A DNA stretch of 64,000 nucleotides from Labilithrix luteola (GTDB lineage Bacteria > Myxococcota_A > Polyangia > Polyangiales > Polyangiaceae). The DNA is taken from positions 8,537,501 to 8,601,500 of the forward strand of contig NZ_CP012333.1 of the NCBI RefSeq assembly GCF_001263205.1, written 5' to 3'. Both the position numbers and the translations under genes were made by a program. The notes below the pieces were generated by a model. That model saw only the letters and a program-made list of their open reading frames with translations, was not told the DNA's origin and made no database searches. Positions 1 through 7,523 of this stretch are shown one piece after another; position 1 is the first letter of the stretch; every line of letters starts with the position of its first letter.

Positions 1-220
1 GAAGGTCGTCGACGGCCATTGCGACGCGAACCACACCTGCGATGGCGACGGCCTCGACGCGCTCGATTCGGCGAAGTCGATGGCCACTATCTCGACGATC
101 AGCATCACGGCCGGCGCGGCGCTCCTCGCCACGGGCGTGGTGCTTTGGTTCGTGAGCAAGCCCACAGTCGATCGCGAGCGCGCGGCGGTCACCGGCTCAC
201 CCGCGCTCGTCCGATTCTGA
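1..220 (+). CDS. C-terminal part of a membrane-anchored protein (5' end outside the window)
   Basis: Reading from base 2, an open frame enters from the left edge and stops with TGA at 218-220, giving about 72 residues. It has a short Cys/Asp stretch (CDANHTCDGDG), then one hydrophobic segment of about 20 residues (ISITAGAALLATGVVLWF), then a short hydrophilic tail. The same arrangement, a C-x-C-D/G motif just before a C-terminal membrane helix, ends the protein at 51274-52086, so the two probably belong to one family of membrane-anchored repeat or PEGA-like proteins that often sit beside Ser/Thr kinases in myxobacteria. The function cannot be assigned from this fragment. Confidence 0.6.
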   Translation, partial: KVVDGHCDANHTCDGDGLDALDSAKSMATISTISITAGAALLATGVVLWFVSKPTVDRERAAVTGSPALVRF

Positions 221-303
221 AAACGCGACCTCAGGCTCTGGGGAGCCCGATCTTCGAGCGCTGACATCGAAGCTTGCCCGCCGCAACGGGCGAGCCCCGC
301 GTT

Positions 304-1380
304 TTACGGGGCGTCTTCGTTCGCGGCTACGCCGATCGCCTGTTCCGCGCCATCGAGCGCCTGCGGTACCACCGCGATCGTGCGGAAGCGCGCCCAGTCG
401 ATCCGCAACTTTCGCATCTTGCCCCGCAGCGTGTGCGGGTTGAGGCCGAGAATGTCGGCGGCGCCGCCTCGACCTTCGATACGACCGCGCGTCAGGACGA
501 GCGCGCGATGGATGTGCGCCCGCATCGTCTCTTCGAGCGTGGGGAACGCGCTGGCGTGGGGCGTGGAGGGCAGGGATACGGGGTTCGCGTTGCTGTTCAT
601 TTTCGAGGGGTCTCCCGTCTCGAGTGCGCGCGAAGGGGCGGAGCCGTCGCCGAGCGCGGCCCGGACTTCGAGCTTGCGACCGCCACCGAGGATGGCGGCA
701 CGTTCGATGACCGCCGCGAGCTCGCGGACGTTGCCCGGCCAGCGGTAGTCTTGCAGGTCTTCGAGCTCCGAAGCGCTGGGCACCAGAGGGATGCCGGTGA
801 GGCGCACGCCCGCGCGCTTTGCAAAGTGAGATGCCAGAGCAGGGATGTCGTCGCGTCGATCGCGCAGCGGTGGGATGCGCACCGTGAACACACCGATTCG
901 ATAGAAGAGATCTTCCCGGAAGGTGCCCTGAGCGCACATCGCACGGAGGTTTCGATGAGTGGCCGTGATGACACGCACGTCGACACGCAGGCTCTTGCCG
1001 CCTCCGACGCGCTCGAGCGTGCCGTCTTGCAAGACCCGTAGCAGGCGGACTTGGGCAGGAAGGGAGAGTTCGCCCACCTCGTCGAGGAACAACGTTCCTC
1101 CGTCCGCGCGCTCGAACCAGCCGAGGCGTGTGCTCGTCGCGCCCGTGAAGCTTCCTCGCTCGTGACCAAACAGCTCGGAGTCGACGAGTTCGGCGGGGAT
1201 CGCGCCGCAATTCACGCGAAGCATGGGACCGCGCGCGCGCGACGATCGCGCGTGGACCATGCGCGCGAGAAGCTCTTTGCCGGAGCCCGTCTCGCCTTCG
1301 AGCAGCACGGCGGCGTTGGTAGGCGCCACTTGCTCGATGCGTGCGAGGACGTCGCGCAGGCCGTCGCCCGCGATGATCAT
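304..1380 (-). CDS. sigma-54 dependent transcriptional activator (AAA+ and Fis-type HTH)
   Basis: This is a bacterial enhancer-binding protein that remodels sigma-54 RNA polymerase using ATP. From the start used here (358 aa) Walker A GETGSGKE lies near residues 29-36, the sigma-54 contact loop reads GSFTGA (usually GAFTGA) near 76-81, and Walker B GGTLFLDEVGE follows. WPGNVREL and a C-terminal Fis-like helix-turn-helix (RGGAADILGLNPHTLRGKMR) complete it. There is no receiver, GAF or FHA domain, so any signal may act on the AAA+ domain or through a partner. The frame stays open to an ATG at 1542, but ATG 1380 has an AGGA seven bases upstream and leaves room for the divergent promoter and inverted repeat at 1477-1530. 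It probably controls the operon starting at 1543. Confidence 0.9.
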   Translation of the reverse strand: MIIAGDGLRDVLARIEQVAPTNAAVLLEGETGSGKELLARMVHARSSRARGPMLRVNCGAIPAELVDSELFGHERGSFTGATSTRLGWFERADGGTLFLDEVGELSLPAQVRLLRVLQDGTLERVGGGKSLRVDVRVITATHRNLRAMCAQGTFREDLFYRIGVFTVRIPPLRDRRDDIPALASHFAKRAGVRLTGIPLVPSASELEDLQDYRWPGNVRELAAVIERAAILGGGRKLEVRAALGDGSAPSRALETGDPSKMNSNANPVSLPSTPHASAFPTLEETMRAHIHRALVLTRGRIEGRGGAADILGLNPHTLRGKMRKLRIDWARFRTIAVVPQALDGAEQAIGVAANEDAP

Positions 1381-1476
1381 GTCGTTATCCTGGACGGCGG
1401 CTCTATCAAACTCGACGGTCTCGCCCGTGGACGGCGACGGCGCCTGTCCGGTGGCGAGACGAATGACACCTGACTC

Positions 1477-1501
1477 CGTCGGCAAACCCGTGTTGCCGAC
1501 G
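1477..1501. promoter_or_regulatory. Perfect inverted repeat, candidate activator-binding site
   Basis: CGTCGGCAA (1477-1485), seven spacer bases, then TTGCCGACG (1493-1501): 9-bp arms with no mismatch. It lies about 50 bp upstream of the start of transcription predicted from the sigma-54 promoter at 1514-1530, and between that promoter and the Fis-type activator gene. Binding by the activator is inferred. Confidence 0.55.
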
Positions 1502-1513
1502 TCGCCGAAGTGT

Positions 1514-1530
1514 CTGGCACTGCGTGTGCT
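1514..1530 (+). promoter_or_regulatory. Predicted sigma-54 (-24/-12) promoter
   Basis: CTGGCACTGCGTGTGCT matches the consensus TTGGCACG-N4-TTGCW at 10 of 13 defined positions, including the essential GG and GC pairs at the right spacing. It points towards the operon at 1543 and lies next to a sigma-54 activator gene. The predicted transcription start is about 1541, two bases before the only usable start codon of the first gene. Confidence 0.6.
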
Positions 1531-1542
1531 TAGCGCGGTCAT

Positions 1543-2814
1543 GTGTCCAACATAACGGATGTCAGTTCGTCAAACAAGACAAGGTCCACCGTTTCGCCGT
1601 TTTCGCTGGATTTCGGAGCGTCTCCAGCTTCTTCGCGGCGGTGGATTCGGGGGGCGCTCGCGGCTTCGGTCGGCGCCCTCGCGCTCTTCACGGCGCTCCC
1701 GGCGTTCGCCGACGGCAATTGCGCAGACAAGCCGACGCCCATCTATGGTCTCGGCGGGAGCGCGACGAAGCCGCTGCTAGGTAAGATTGCGGCCGCGCTC
1801 GCGGCGGCGAATCCTCCGCGCACGATCGTCTATCAGGCCCCTGGCGCGTGCCTCGGCATCAACGGTCTGATCTCGGGCACGCCCATCACGGGCACCGCCA
1901 CCTACTGGGATACGACGGGCGCCGAGCAGACGTGCAAGCTGCCCGACACGGGGCAGGCGATCGACTTCGCCAATATGGGCAACTCGGCGGCGTCGTGTCC
2001 GGGCGTCGGTACGCTGCCCGAGGGAATCGGGGACTTTCTCGGAGCGGTGAACGCCTACACGCTCATCGTGCCGAAGGCGTCGAGCCAGCTCTCGATCAGC
2101 GCGGAGGCGGCGTACTTCGCGTTCGGCTTCGGGCAGACCGGCCTGGCCCAGCCCTGGGTGGACGAGACGCAACTCTTTCGGCGCGACGCGAACTCCGCCG
2201 CTCAGCTCTTCATCTCGATCGCGACCGGTGTTCCCGCCGAGAAGTTCAAGGGCATCGACACGAAGTCGAACGGCGGAACGATCACCGCGGTCGCGCAGGC
2301 GACGAAGCCCGAAGCTGCCCTCGGACTCGTCTCGGGGGAAGTGGCCGATGCGAACCGTGCGAGCGTCCGCATCCTCGCTTACCAGCACAAGGGTCAGCGC
2401 TGCGGGTACTTGCCCGACTCCACCGCCACGTCGTTCGACAAGCGCAACGTACGCAACGGCCAGTACTACCTCTGGGCGCCGCTGCACTTCTTCGCGAAAG
2501 TAGACGCGCAGAAGAAGATCGTGAATCCGGACGTGGCGAGCTTCATCGGTCTCTTCACCGGTGAGGTCGACCCGCCGGCGGGCGTCGACCTCCTCGCCAT
2601 CGAGTCGAAGGCGGGAAACGTTCCCAAGTGCGCGATGAACGTGTGGCGCGAGACGGACCTCGGCGAGGTGCGCTCGTACAAGCCGGAAAAGCCGTGCGGT
2701 TGTTACTTCGAGTCGGTCACGACGGGCACCAATTCGTGCACCGCGTGCACCGACAACGCTGCATGCCCCCAGAGTGCTCCCGTGTGCCGCTACGGCTTTT
2801 GCGAGGCCCGCTGA
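1543..2814 (+). CDS. PstS-like periplasmic substrate-binding protein with Cys-rich tail
   Basis: A 423-residue exported protein. After a long N-terminal stretch comes an Arg-containing signal peptide (RRWIRGALAASVGALALF, cleavage near AFA-DG). The body resembles the PBP-like/PstS phosphate-binding family: an early GLGGSA loop, the GTATYWDTTGAEQTC region, and late PAGVDLLAIE. No PstC, PstA or PstB permease genes lie nearby. The last 45 residues hold many cysteines (CGCYFES, CTACTDNAACPQ, CRYGFCE), an extracellular disulfide-type tail not usual in PstS. GTG 1543 is the only start codon before the signal peptide; no ribosome-binding site precedes it and it nearly coincides with the predicted transcription start, so translation may be leaderless. 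Phosphate as ligand is inferred. Confidence 0.8.
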   Translation: MSNITDVSSSNKTRSTVSPFSLDFGASPASSRRWIRGALAASVGALALFTALPAFADGNCADKPTPIYGLGGSATKPLLGKIAAALAAANPPRTIVYQAPGACLGINGLISGTPITGTATYWDTTGAEQTCKLPDTGQAIDFANMGNSAASCPGVGTLPEGIGDFLGAVNAYTLIVPKASSQLSISAEAAYFAFGFGQTGLAQPWVDETQLFRRDANSAAQLFISIATGVPAEKFKGIDTKSNGGTITAVAQATKPEAALGLVSGEVADANRASVRILAYQHKGQRCGYLPDSTATSFDKRNVRNGQYYLWAPLHFFAKVDAQKKIVNPDVASFIGLFTGEVDPPAGVDLLAIESKAGNVPKCAMNVWRETDLGEVRSYKPEKPCGCYFESVTTGTNSCTACTDNAACPQSAPVCRYGFCEAR

Positions 2815-3131
2815 TGAAACGCTTTCCCCTGGTCCTCCTCGTTCTCGGCTCGATCGCCGTTCTCGTGAACGCATGTTCGTCATCGTCGGAAGAAGCGGCA
2901 CCGAGCCGTCCGCCTCATCAAACGACGCCAGCTCCCGCCGAGGCGGGCACGTCGGAAGACGCGGCGCCTCCGGACCCGTCGTGCCTCGGTGATGCCGGTT
3001 GCTACCTCTGTGAACCGAAGCAGCTCCCCGACTTCCTCAACGCATGCACCGATGGCGAGTGCATCCCGTTCGACAACTCTGCGCGTCTGCCGTTGTACAA
3101 GGCAGGTGAAGCGCTTCCGCCCGTTCCGTGA
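2814..3131 (+). CDS. Small Cys-rich lipoprotein
   Basis: A 105-residue lipoprotein whose ATG overlaps the stop of the upstream gene by one base, so it is translationally coupled. The signal peptide MKRFPLVLLVLGSIAVLVNAC ends at a lipobox cysteine (residue 21). A Ser/Pro/Ala-rich linker follows, then a Cys motif (CLGDAGCYLCEP) and LPDFLNACTDGECIPFDN. The PD-x-LNAC motif recurs in the lipoprotein at 4674-5663. It has no recognisable domain; the setting suggests an outer-membrane or periplasmic partner of the binding protein and porin. Confidence 0.75.
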   Translation: MKRFPLVLLVLGSIAVLVNACSSSSEEAAPSRPPHQTTPAPAEAGTSEDAAPPDPSCLGDAGCYLCEPKQLPDFLNACTDGECIPFDNSARLPLYKAGEALPPVP

Positions 3132-4672
3132 AGCGCCATCGTCTTCGGGGGCTCTCGTTCGCTGCCGGCCTTGCCGGCTCGCTCGTCGTCTCGTCTGCCT
3201 CGGCGCAAGGGAACGCGTCGGCGGACGACGACGTCGAAGTCGTCGCCACACCGACGCCCGCGCCTGCACCTCCGGGCGCGTCGCTATCTCCAAATACGCC
3301 CGTTTCTCCGAATGCCCAGGCGCCTTCGAGCGCACCGGCTCCCGCCGAGGCTCGCAAACCGAGCCGCGAAGACGAGCTCGAGGCGCGTATTCGGGCGCTC
3401 GAGGCCAAAGCCGCCGAGGCGCCCGCACCGAGCGCAGCTCCGAAGGCTCCGGACACCACGAGTGTTCGGGCGGAGCGGGAGCCCTCCTTGACGAGCGGCG
3501 TCACCGGGCCGCTCGGGCTCGTCTTCTCGGGCTACGTCCAGGGACAGTACGAGACCAACCAGGCCTCCGAAGATCAGATTCAGCAGGGCGGTGTACTGCT
3601 CAATCAGGATCGCTTCAGCATCCGGCGCGCTCGGCTCCGTGTCGACCGCGCCTGGACGTGGGCCTCGACGACCATCGAAGTCGATGGCAACACGGTTCGT
3701 GGTCCGTCGTTCGGACTGCGGCGCGCCGAAGTTTCGCTTCTCTGGCGCAACCCCTTGGCGGGCGCGCCCCCTTGGGTGCGTTTGACCGGCGGTCTCAGCG
3801 AGATCCCGTTCGGCTACGAGCTCACTGACTCTGCGCGAAGCCGCTACTTCATGGAGCGGTCGACCGCATCGCTGGCGCTGTTTCCAGGCGAGCCGGACGT
3901 GGGCGTGCGCCTCTCCGGCGGCATCTCTTTCTTCCGCTACGCCCTTGCCGCGCTCAACGGCGAGCCGATCGACGACCGACCCGGCCGCTATGCGGGCGAC
4001 CCCACGGCGGCGAAAGATCTCGTCGGACGCGTCGGCATCGAGACCCGCCCGCGGGACGAGCTCCGCGTCACCGGTGGCGTGTCCTTCCTCACCGGAAAGG
4101 GGTTCCATCGTGGAACCGAGGCGACGAAGAACAGCGTCGTCTGGCGCGATCTGAACGAGAACGGCTCGGTCGACGGCGGCGAGATCACCGCCGTTCCGGG
4201 CACGGCCGCAACGCCTTCGCAGACCTTCAATCGTTGGGCGTTCGGCGCCGATCTCGGCTTCACGCTCGACACGCCCATCGGCAAGAGCCGTCTCTACGGC
4301 GAGGTCTTCGTCGCGCAGAACGCCGACCGCGGCCTCACCGCCGCCGACCCCATCGCCAGTGGCACCGACGTTCGCGAGTTCGGCTTCTACGGCGCGTTCG
4401 TCCAGGAAATCAGCCGCTACGGCGTTGTCGGATTCCGACTCGATCGCTACGACCCCAATGCCGACTTCCTCGACAAGCGAGCTGGCAAGCTGATTCCGGC
4501 GAGCGCTGCCATCCAGACGTATTCGCCGATGGTCGGATTGCTCCTGCCGGATCGCGTTCGGTTCCTCGTCCAATACGACGCCATCGTCGACTCGCTCGCG
4601 CGCGACGGGCAGGGCGTGCCGACCGATTTGAAGAACAATCGGCTCACGTTCCGTTTGCAGGGGGAGCTCTGA
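3128..4672 (+). CDS. Phosphate-selective porin (OprO/OprP family)
   Basis: A 514-residue outer-membrane beta-barrel. The GTG start overlaps the previous gene by four bases (GTGA). A signal peptide ends near SASAQG, followed by a Pro/Ala-rich linker and a short coiled coil (SREDELEARIRALEAKA), as in porins that anchor to peptidoglycan or trimerise. The barrel begins at VFSGYVQGQYETNQ and includes DRFSIRRARLRVDRAWTW, a hallmark of the phosphate-selective porin O and P family, then alternating strands to the C-terminal strand LTFRLQGEL. It should pass small anions across the outer membrane. Lying between a PstS-like protein and an Exb-TonB system, it suggests phosphate or a phosphorylated substrate, which is inferred. 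Confidence 0.85.
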   Translation: MKRHRLRGLSFAAGLAGSLVVSSASAQGNASADDDVEVVATPTPAPAPPGASLSPNTPVSPNAQAPSSAPAPAEARKPSREDELEARIRALEAKAAEAPAPSAAPKAPDTTSVRAEREPSLTSGVTGPLGLVFSGYVQGQYETNQASEDQIQQGGVLLNQDRFSIRRARLRVDRAWTWASTTIEVDGNTVRGPSFGLRRAEVSLLWRNPLAGAPPWVRLTGGLSEIPFGYELTDSARSRYFMERSTASLALFPGEPDVGVRLSGGISFFRYALAALNGEPIDDRPGRYAGDPTAAKDLVGRVGIETRPRDELRVTGGVSFLTGKGFHRGTEATKNSVVWRDLNENGSVDGGEITAVPGTAATPSQTFNRWAFGADLGFTLDTPIGKSRLYGEVFVAQNADRGLTAADPIASGTDVREFGFYGAFVQEISRYGVVGFRLDRYDPNADFLDKRAGKLIPASAAIQTYSPMVGLLLPDRVRFLVQYDAIVDSLARDGQGVPTDLKNNRLTFRLQGEL

Positions 4673-4673
4673 G

Positions 4674-5663
4674 ATGGGACGCGGTCTCGCAGCCCTCCTC
4701 GCATCGGTCGGGGTTCTCCTCTCGCTCGTCCTCGGTGGGGCGCTGGCCTCGTGTTCGGGCGAGCCTTCGCCGAGCGGTCTCGACGAGCCGCTCCGCGTCG
4801 GCAGCGCTTCGTTCAAGAGCGGCTCGTTGCCCGGCGCTCCACCGGTCGCCGAGGGGGTCACGGGCGCGCCGCCGCTCGTGACTTCACTCGAAGCCGCGAG
4901 CACGCTCGTCCGTCTCGGCCAGACCGGCAAGTCGCTCGTCGGTCGCGCGAGTACGGAGGCTGTCGCGGTGGCCGTCGGCTTCGCCGATCTCGGCACGGGC
5001 TACTGGGTTTTTCCCGTTGATGCGCCCGATCCACAGAACGGCGGCGAGCTCACCTGGCAGGCGACCGTCGACTTCGGATCGAACATCCCTTCCGGACGCC
5101 ACGCCCTGCGCGTGGTGGCCATCGACGCGCAGGGCAACGCGGGAACGCAGCGCGAGCTCGGTCTGTGCGTGCTCTCCGCGATACCGGACAACCTCAACGC
5201 GTGCGATCCGAAGAACGCGCCGCCCTCGACCGTGTTCTCGCTGTCGTGGGACTCGCCGGTCGACCTCGACCTCGTCGTCGTCACGCCCGACGGCCGTACG
5301 GTCTCGGCCAAGAACCCTCGAACGGTGGCGCCGAACGTGGATGCCGGCGCGGCGAACGGCGTGGGCACGTTCGACCGCGATTCGAACGGCGCTTGCGTCA
5401 TCGACAATGCAAATCGCGAGAACCTGGTCTTCCAGACGCCTCCTTACGAGGGCTCGTGGCTCGTCTACGCGAACCTGTTCGACGCGTGCGGAAGCGCGCC
5501 CGTGCACTTCACGTTCACGCTCTACGAAGCGCAGGTCACGGTCACAGGCGACCCGACCATCCAGGAGCTCGTTCCCTCGATCACCAAGCGAGGCACGTTG
5601 CTCGATGTCGACGCGAACGGCGGCGCGAAGCTCGGCACGTTCGTGACGGAGATCCCATTTTGA
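4674..5663 (+). CDS. Lipoprotein with YfaP-like (DUF2135-type) domain
   Basis: A 329-residue lipoprotein starting two bases after the porin. The signal peptide ends at a lipobox near GALASC. The first half is a beta-rich module (PLVTSLEAASTLVRLGQTG). The second half holds SWDSPVDLDLVVVTPDGRTV and GTFDRDSNGACVIDN, typical of the YfaP/DUF2135 fold found in secreted bacterial proteins. IPDNLNACDPKNAPP repeats the PD-x-LNAC motif of the small lipoprotein at 2814-3131. The family function is poorly known. Position in the operon suggests an accessory cell-surface component. Confidence 0.75.
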   Translation: MGRGLAALLASVGVLLSLVLGGALASCSGEPSPSGLDEPLRVGSASFKSGSLPGAPPVAEGVTGAPPLVTSLEAASTLVRLGQTGKSLVGRASTEAVAVAVGFADLGTGYWVFPVDAPDPQNGGELTWQATVDFGSNIPSGRHALRVVAIDAQGNAGTQRELGLCVLSAIPDNLNACDPKNAPPSTVFSLSWDSPVDLDLVVVTPDGRTVSAKNPRTVAPNVDAGAANGVGTFDRDSNGACVIDNANRENLVFQTPPYEGSWLVYANLFDACGSAPVHFTFTLYEAQVTVTGDPTIQELVPSITKRGTLLDVDANGGAKLGTFVTEIPF

Positions 5664-5700
5664 GCGTCCTTCGCAGCGCAAGGACCGAACGGAGGAGGCC

Positions 5701-6375
5701 ATGCTCGTCGATCGTCTTTTGAAAGTCGCACTCGCAGGAAGCTCGTGGGTGCTGTGGTTCTTGCTCGCTCTCTCGGTGGTGTCGTTCACCGCCATGCTCG
5801 AGCGTTGGCTCTACTTTCGCCGTCATCGCGACGACGTGGCAGGGCTTCGTGCGCGACTCGCGTTGCATCTCGGCGACCAGGACTTCGACGAGGTGAGGCG
5901 CGTTCTCTCGTCGAGCCCGTCGATCGAAGCGCGTGTGGTTCTCGCGGCGCTCGCTTGGCAGGCGGGCGGGCCCGAGGCGGTGTCCGACGCCGTCGACAGC
6001 GAGCTTGGAGAGGCGCGCAAAGAGCTCGAACGAGGCACGAACCTCCTCGGAACGCTCGGCAACAATGCGCCGTTCGTCGGCCTCTTCGGCACGGTTCTCG
6101 GCGTCATCGAGGCCTTTCACCAGCTCTCGGGAGGTGCACAGAAGGCGGCGATGGGGAACGTGATGAGCGGCATCGCCGAGGCCCTCGTCGCCACCGGCGT
6201 GGGTCTGTTCGTCGCGCTCCCCGCGGTCGTCGCCTACAACGTCGTGCAGAAGCGCATCGGCGAGATCGAGAGCAATACGCAAGGACTGAGCAAGCTCGTG
6301 ACGGCGGCTCTGCGAACTGCCGAGGCGCGCACGCCATCCTCCACGCGCGAGCGCATCGCGCAGGCGGCGGAGTGA
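5701..6375 (+). CDS. exbB: ExbB/TolQ-type proton channel subunit
   Basis: A 224-residue inner-membrane protein of the MotA/TolQ/ExbB family. With ExbD it conducts protons and energises TonB. One N-terminal membrane helix (SWVLWFLLALSVVSFTAMLE) is followed by a cytoplasmic loop and then the conserved pair of helices NAPFVGLFGTVLGVIEAF and GIAEALVATGVGLFVALPAV. These contain the GLFGTV and ATGVGLF signatures. ATG 5701 is preceded by GGAGGAGG, a strong ribosome-binding site. The neighbouring exbD and tonB genes make ExbB more likely than TolQ or MotA. Confidence 0.9.
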   Translation: MLVDRLLKVALAGSSWVLWFLLALSVVSFTAMLERWLYFRRHRDDVAGLRARLALHLGDQDFDEVRRVLSSSPSIEARVVLAALAWQAGGPEAVSDAVDSELGEARKELERGTNLLGTLGNNAPFVGLFGTVLGVIEAFHQLSGGAQKAAMGNVMSGIAEALVATGVGLFVALPAVVAYNVVQKRIGEIESNTQGLSKLVTAALRTAEARTPSSTRERIAQAAE

Positions 6376-6378
6376 GCG

Positions 6379-6792
6379 ATGGGCGCGCAAGTCCAGTCCG
6401 GCCGAGGCCGCAGCGCGATCGTGGGCATCAACGTGACGCCGATGGTCGACGTGGTGCTCGTGCTCCTCGTGATCATGATGGTGTCGGCCACGTACATCGT
6501 CGCGCAGAGTCTGAAGGTGGAGCTGCCCAAAACCGCGACGTCCGACGATGCCGCGCCGCAGCTGGCGAAGGTGACGCTCACGAAGGATCGCAAGATGCAC
6601 TTCGGCGACGAGGAGGTCACCGAGAAGGTGCTCGTCGACCGTCTCCGCACGGCCCATGCCGAACACGAAGACGTGAGCCTCGTGCTGAGCGCCGACCAAG
6701 ACGTTCCGCACGGCGCCGTGGTGCACGTCATCGACCTCGCGAAGCTCGAAGGGATCGCGAAGTTCGCGATTCACGTCGAGCGCGCGGAATAG
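6379..6792 (+). CDS. exbD: ExbD/TolR-type biopolymer transport protein
   Basis: A 137-residue protein starting three bases after exbB. One N-terminal membrane helix carries the essential Asp (NVTPMVDVVLVLLVIMMV). The rest is the periplasmic ExbD/TolR domain ending HGAVVHVIDLAKLEGIAKFAI. It pairs with the upstream ExbB in the proton channel that drives TonB. Confidence 0.9.
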   Translation: MGAQVQSGRGRSAIVGINVTPMVDVVLVLLVIMMVSATYIVAQSLKVELPKTATSDDAAPQLAKVTLTKDRKMHFGDEEVTEKVLVDRLRTAHAEHEDVSLVLSADQDVPHGAVVHVIDLAKLEGIAKFAIHVERAE

Positions 6793-6798
6793 GCCGTC

Positions 6799-7521
6799 AT
6801 GACCAAGGGCTCGCTCCTCTACCTGGTGAGCTTCGGCGCGCATGGCGTGCTCGCACTCGGCGTGGCGACGCTGAAAGGAACGCGTCCGTCCGAGAACGTG
6901 AGCGTGGCCGTGATCGAAACGACGAAGAAGCCGGCCACGCCGCCCGCTCCACCGCCGCCTCCTCCTCCTGCGCTGAAAGAGGAGCCTCGTCGCGCGGAGA
7001 CGAAGGCGAAGGTCGCGCCGTCGAAGCCGGCGCCCGCAGCGGCCGAACCTCCGCCTGCGGCCGCGGCCGCTCCTGCTCCTCTTGGGCAAGGCGACGCGAC
7101 ACCCGACTTCGGACTCTCGATGGCGGGTGGAACGGGCGGGGGACTCGCCGTGCCCACGGGCGGCGGGCGTCCGAGTCCGGCCAGCAGCGCTTCGTCGCCC
7201 GTCACGAAGAAGGTTCTCGCGCCCGCGGCACCTGTCGCCGAAGCGTGCGCAGAGCCCGCGGTGAAGGCAAAAGCTCTGACGCTCAGCCAGCCAGCGTTCA
7301 CACGTGAGGCTCGCGAAGCCAACGTGTCGGGCAAGGTTCGTGTCGAGGTCACGGTCGATGCGAACGGCCACGTGACGTCGGCACGTGTTCTCGAAGGACT
7401 TGGTTACGGACTCGACGAAGCTGCGCTCGCGGCCGCCCGCGCGGCGACCTTCGAGCCTTCCACGAGGTGCGGAAAGCCCGTGGCGTCGACGTTCGTGATC
7501 GGCATGCGTTTCTCGCTTTGA
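6799..7521 (+). CDS. tonB: TonB-family energy transducer
   Basis: A 240-residue TonB protein beginning six bases after exbD. The N-terminal membrane helix (LVSFGAHGVLALGVATL) keeps the SxxxH arrangement used to contact ExbB/ExbD. A long Pro/Ala/Lys spacer spans the periplasm. The C-terminal TonB domain follows, with FTREAREANVSGKVRVEVTV and LGYGLDEAALAAARAATFEP. It should pass proton-motive energy to the outer-membrane receptor encoded next. Confidence 0.9.
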   Translation: MTKGSLLYLVSFGAHGVLALGVATLKGTRPSENVSVAVIETTKKPATPPAPPPPPPPALKEEPRRAETKAKVAPSKPAPAAAEPPPAAAAAPAPLGQGDATPDFGLSMAGGTGGGLAVPTGGGRPSPASSASSPVTKKVLAPAAPVAEACAEPAVKAKALTLSQPAFTREAREANVSGKVRVEVTVDANGHVTSARVLEGLGYGLDEAALAAARAATFEPSTRCGKPVASTFVIGMRFSL

Positions 7522-7523
7522 TC

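Noticed and set aside
1381..1542. Extended N-terminus of the sigma-54 activator
   Set aside because: It would cover the promoter and inverted repeat, lacks a ribosome-binding site and encodes a sequence with no domain. ATG 1380 with AGGA is preferred, though not proven.
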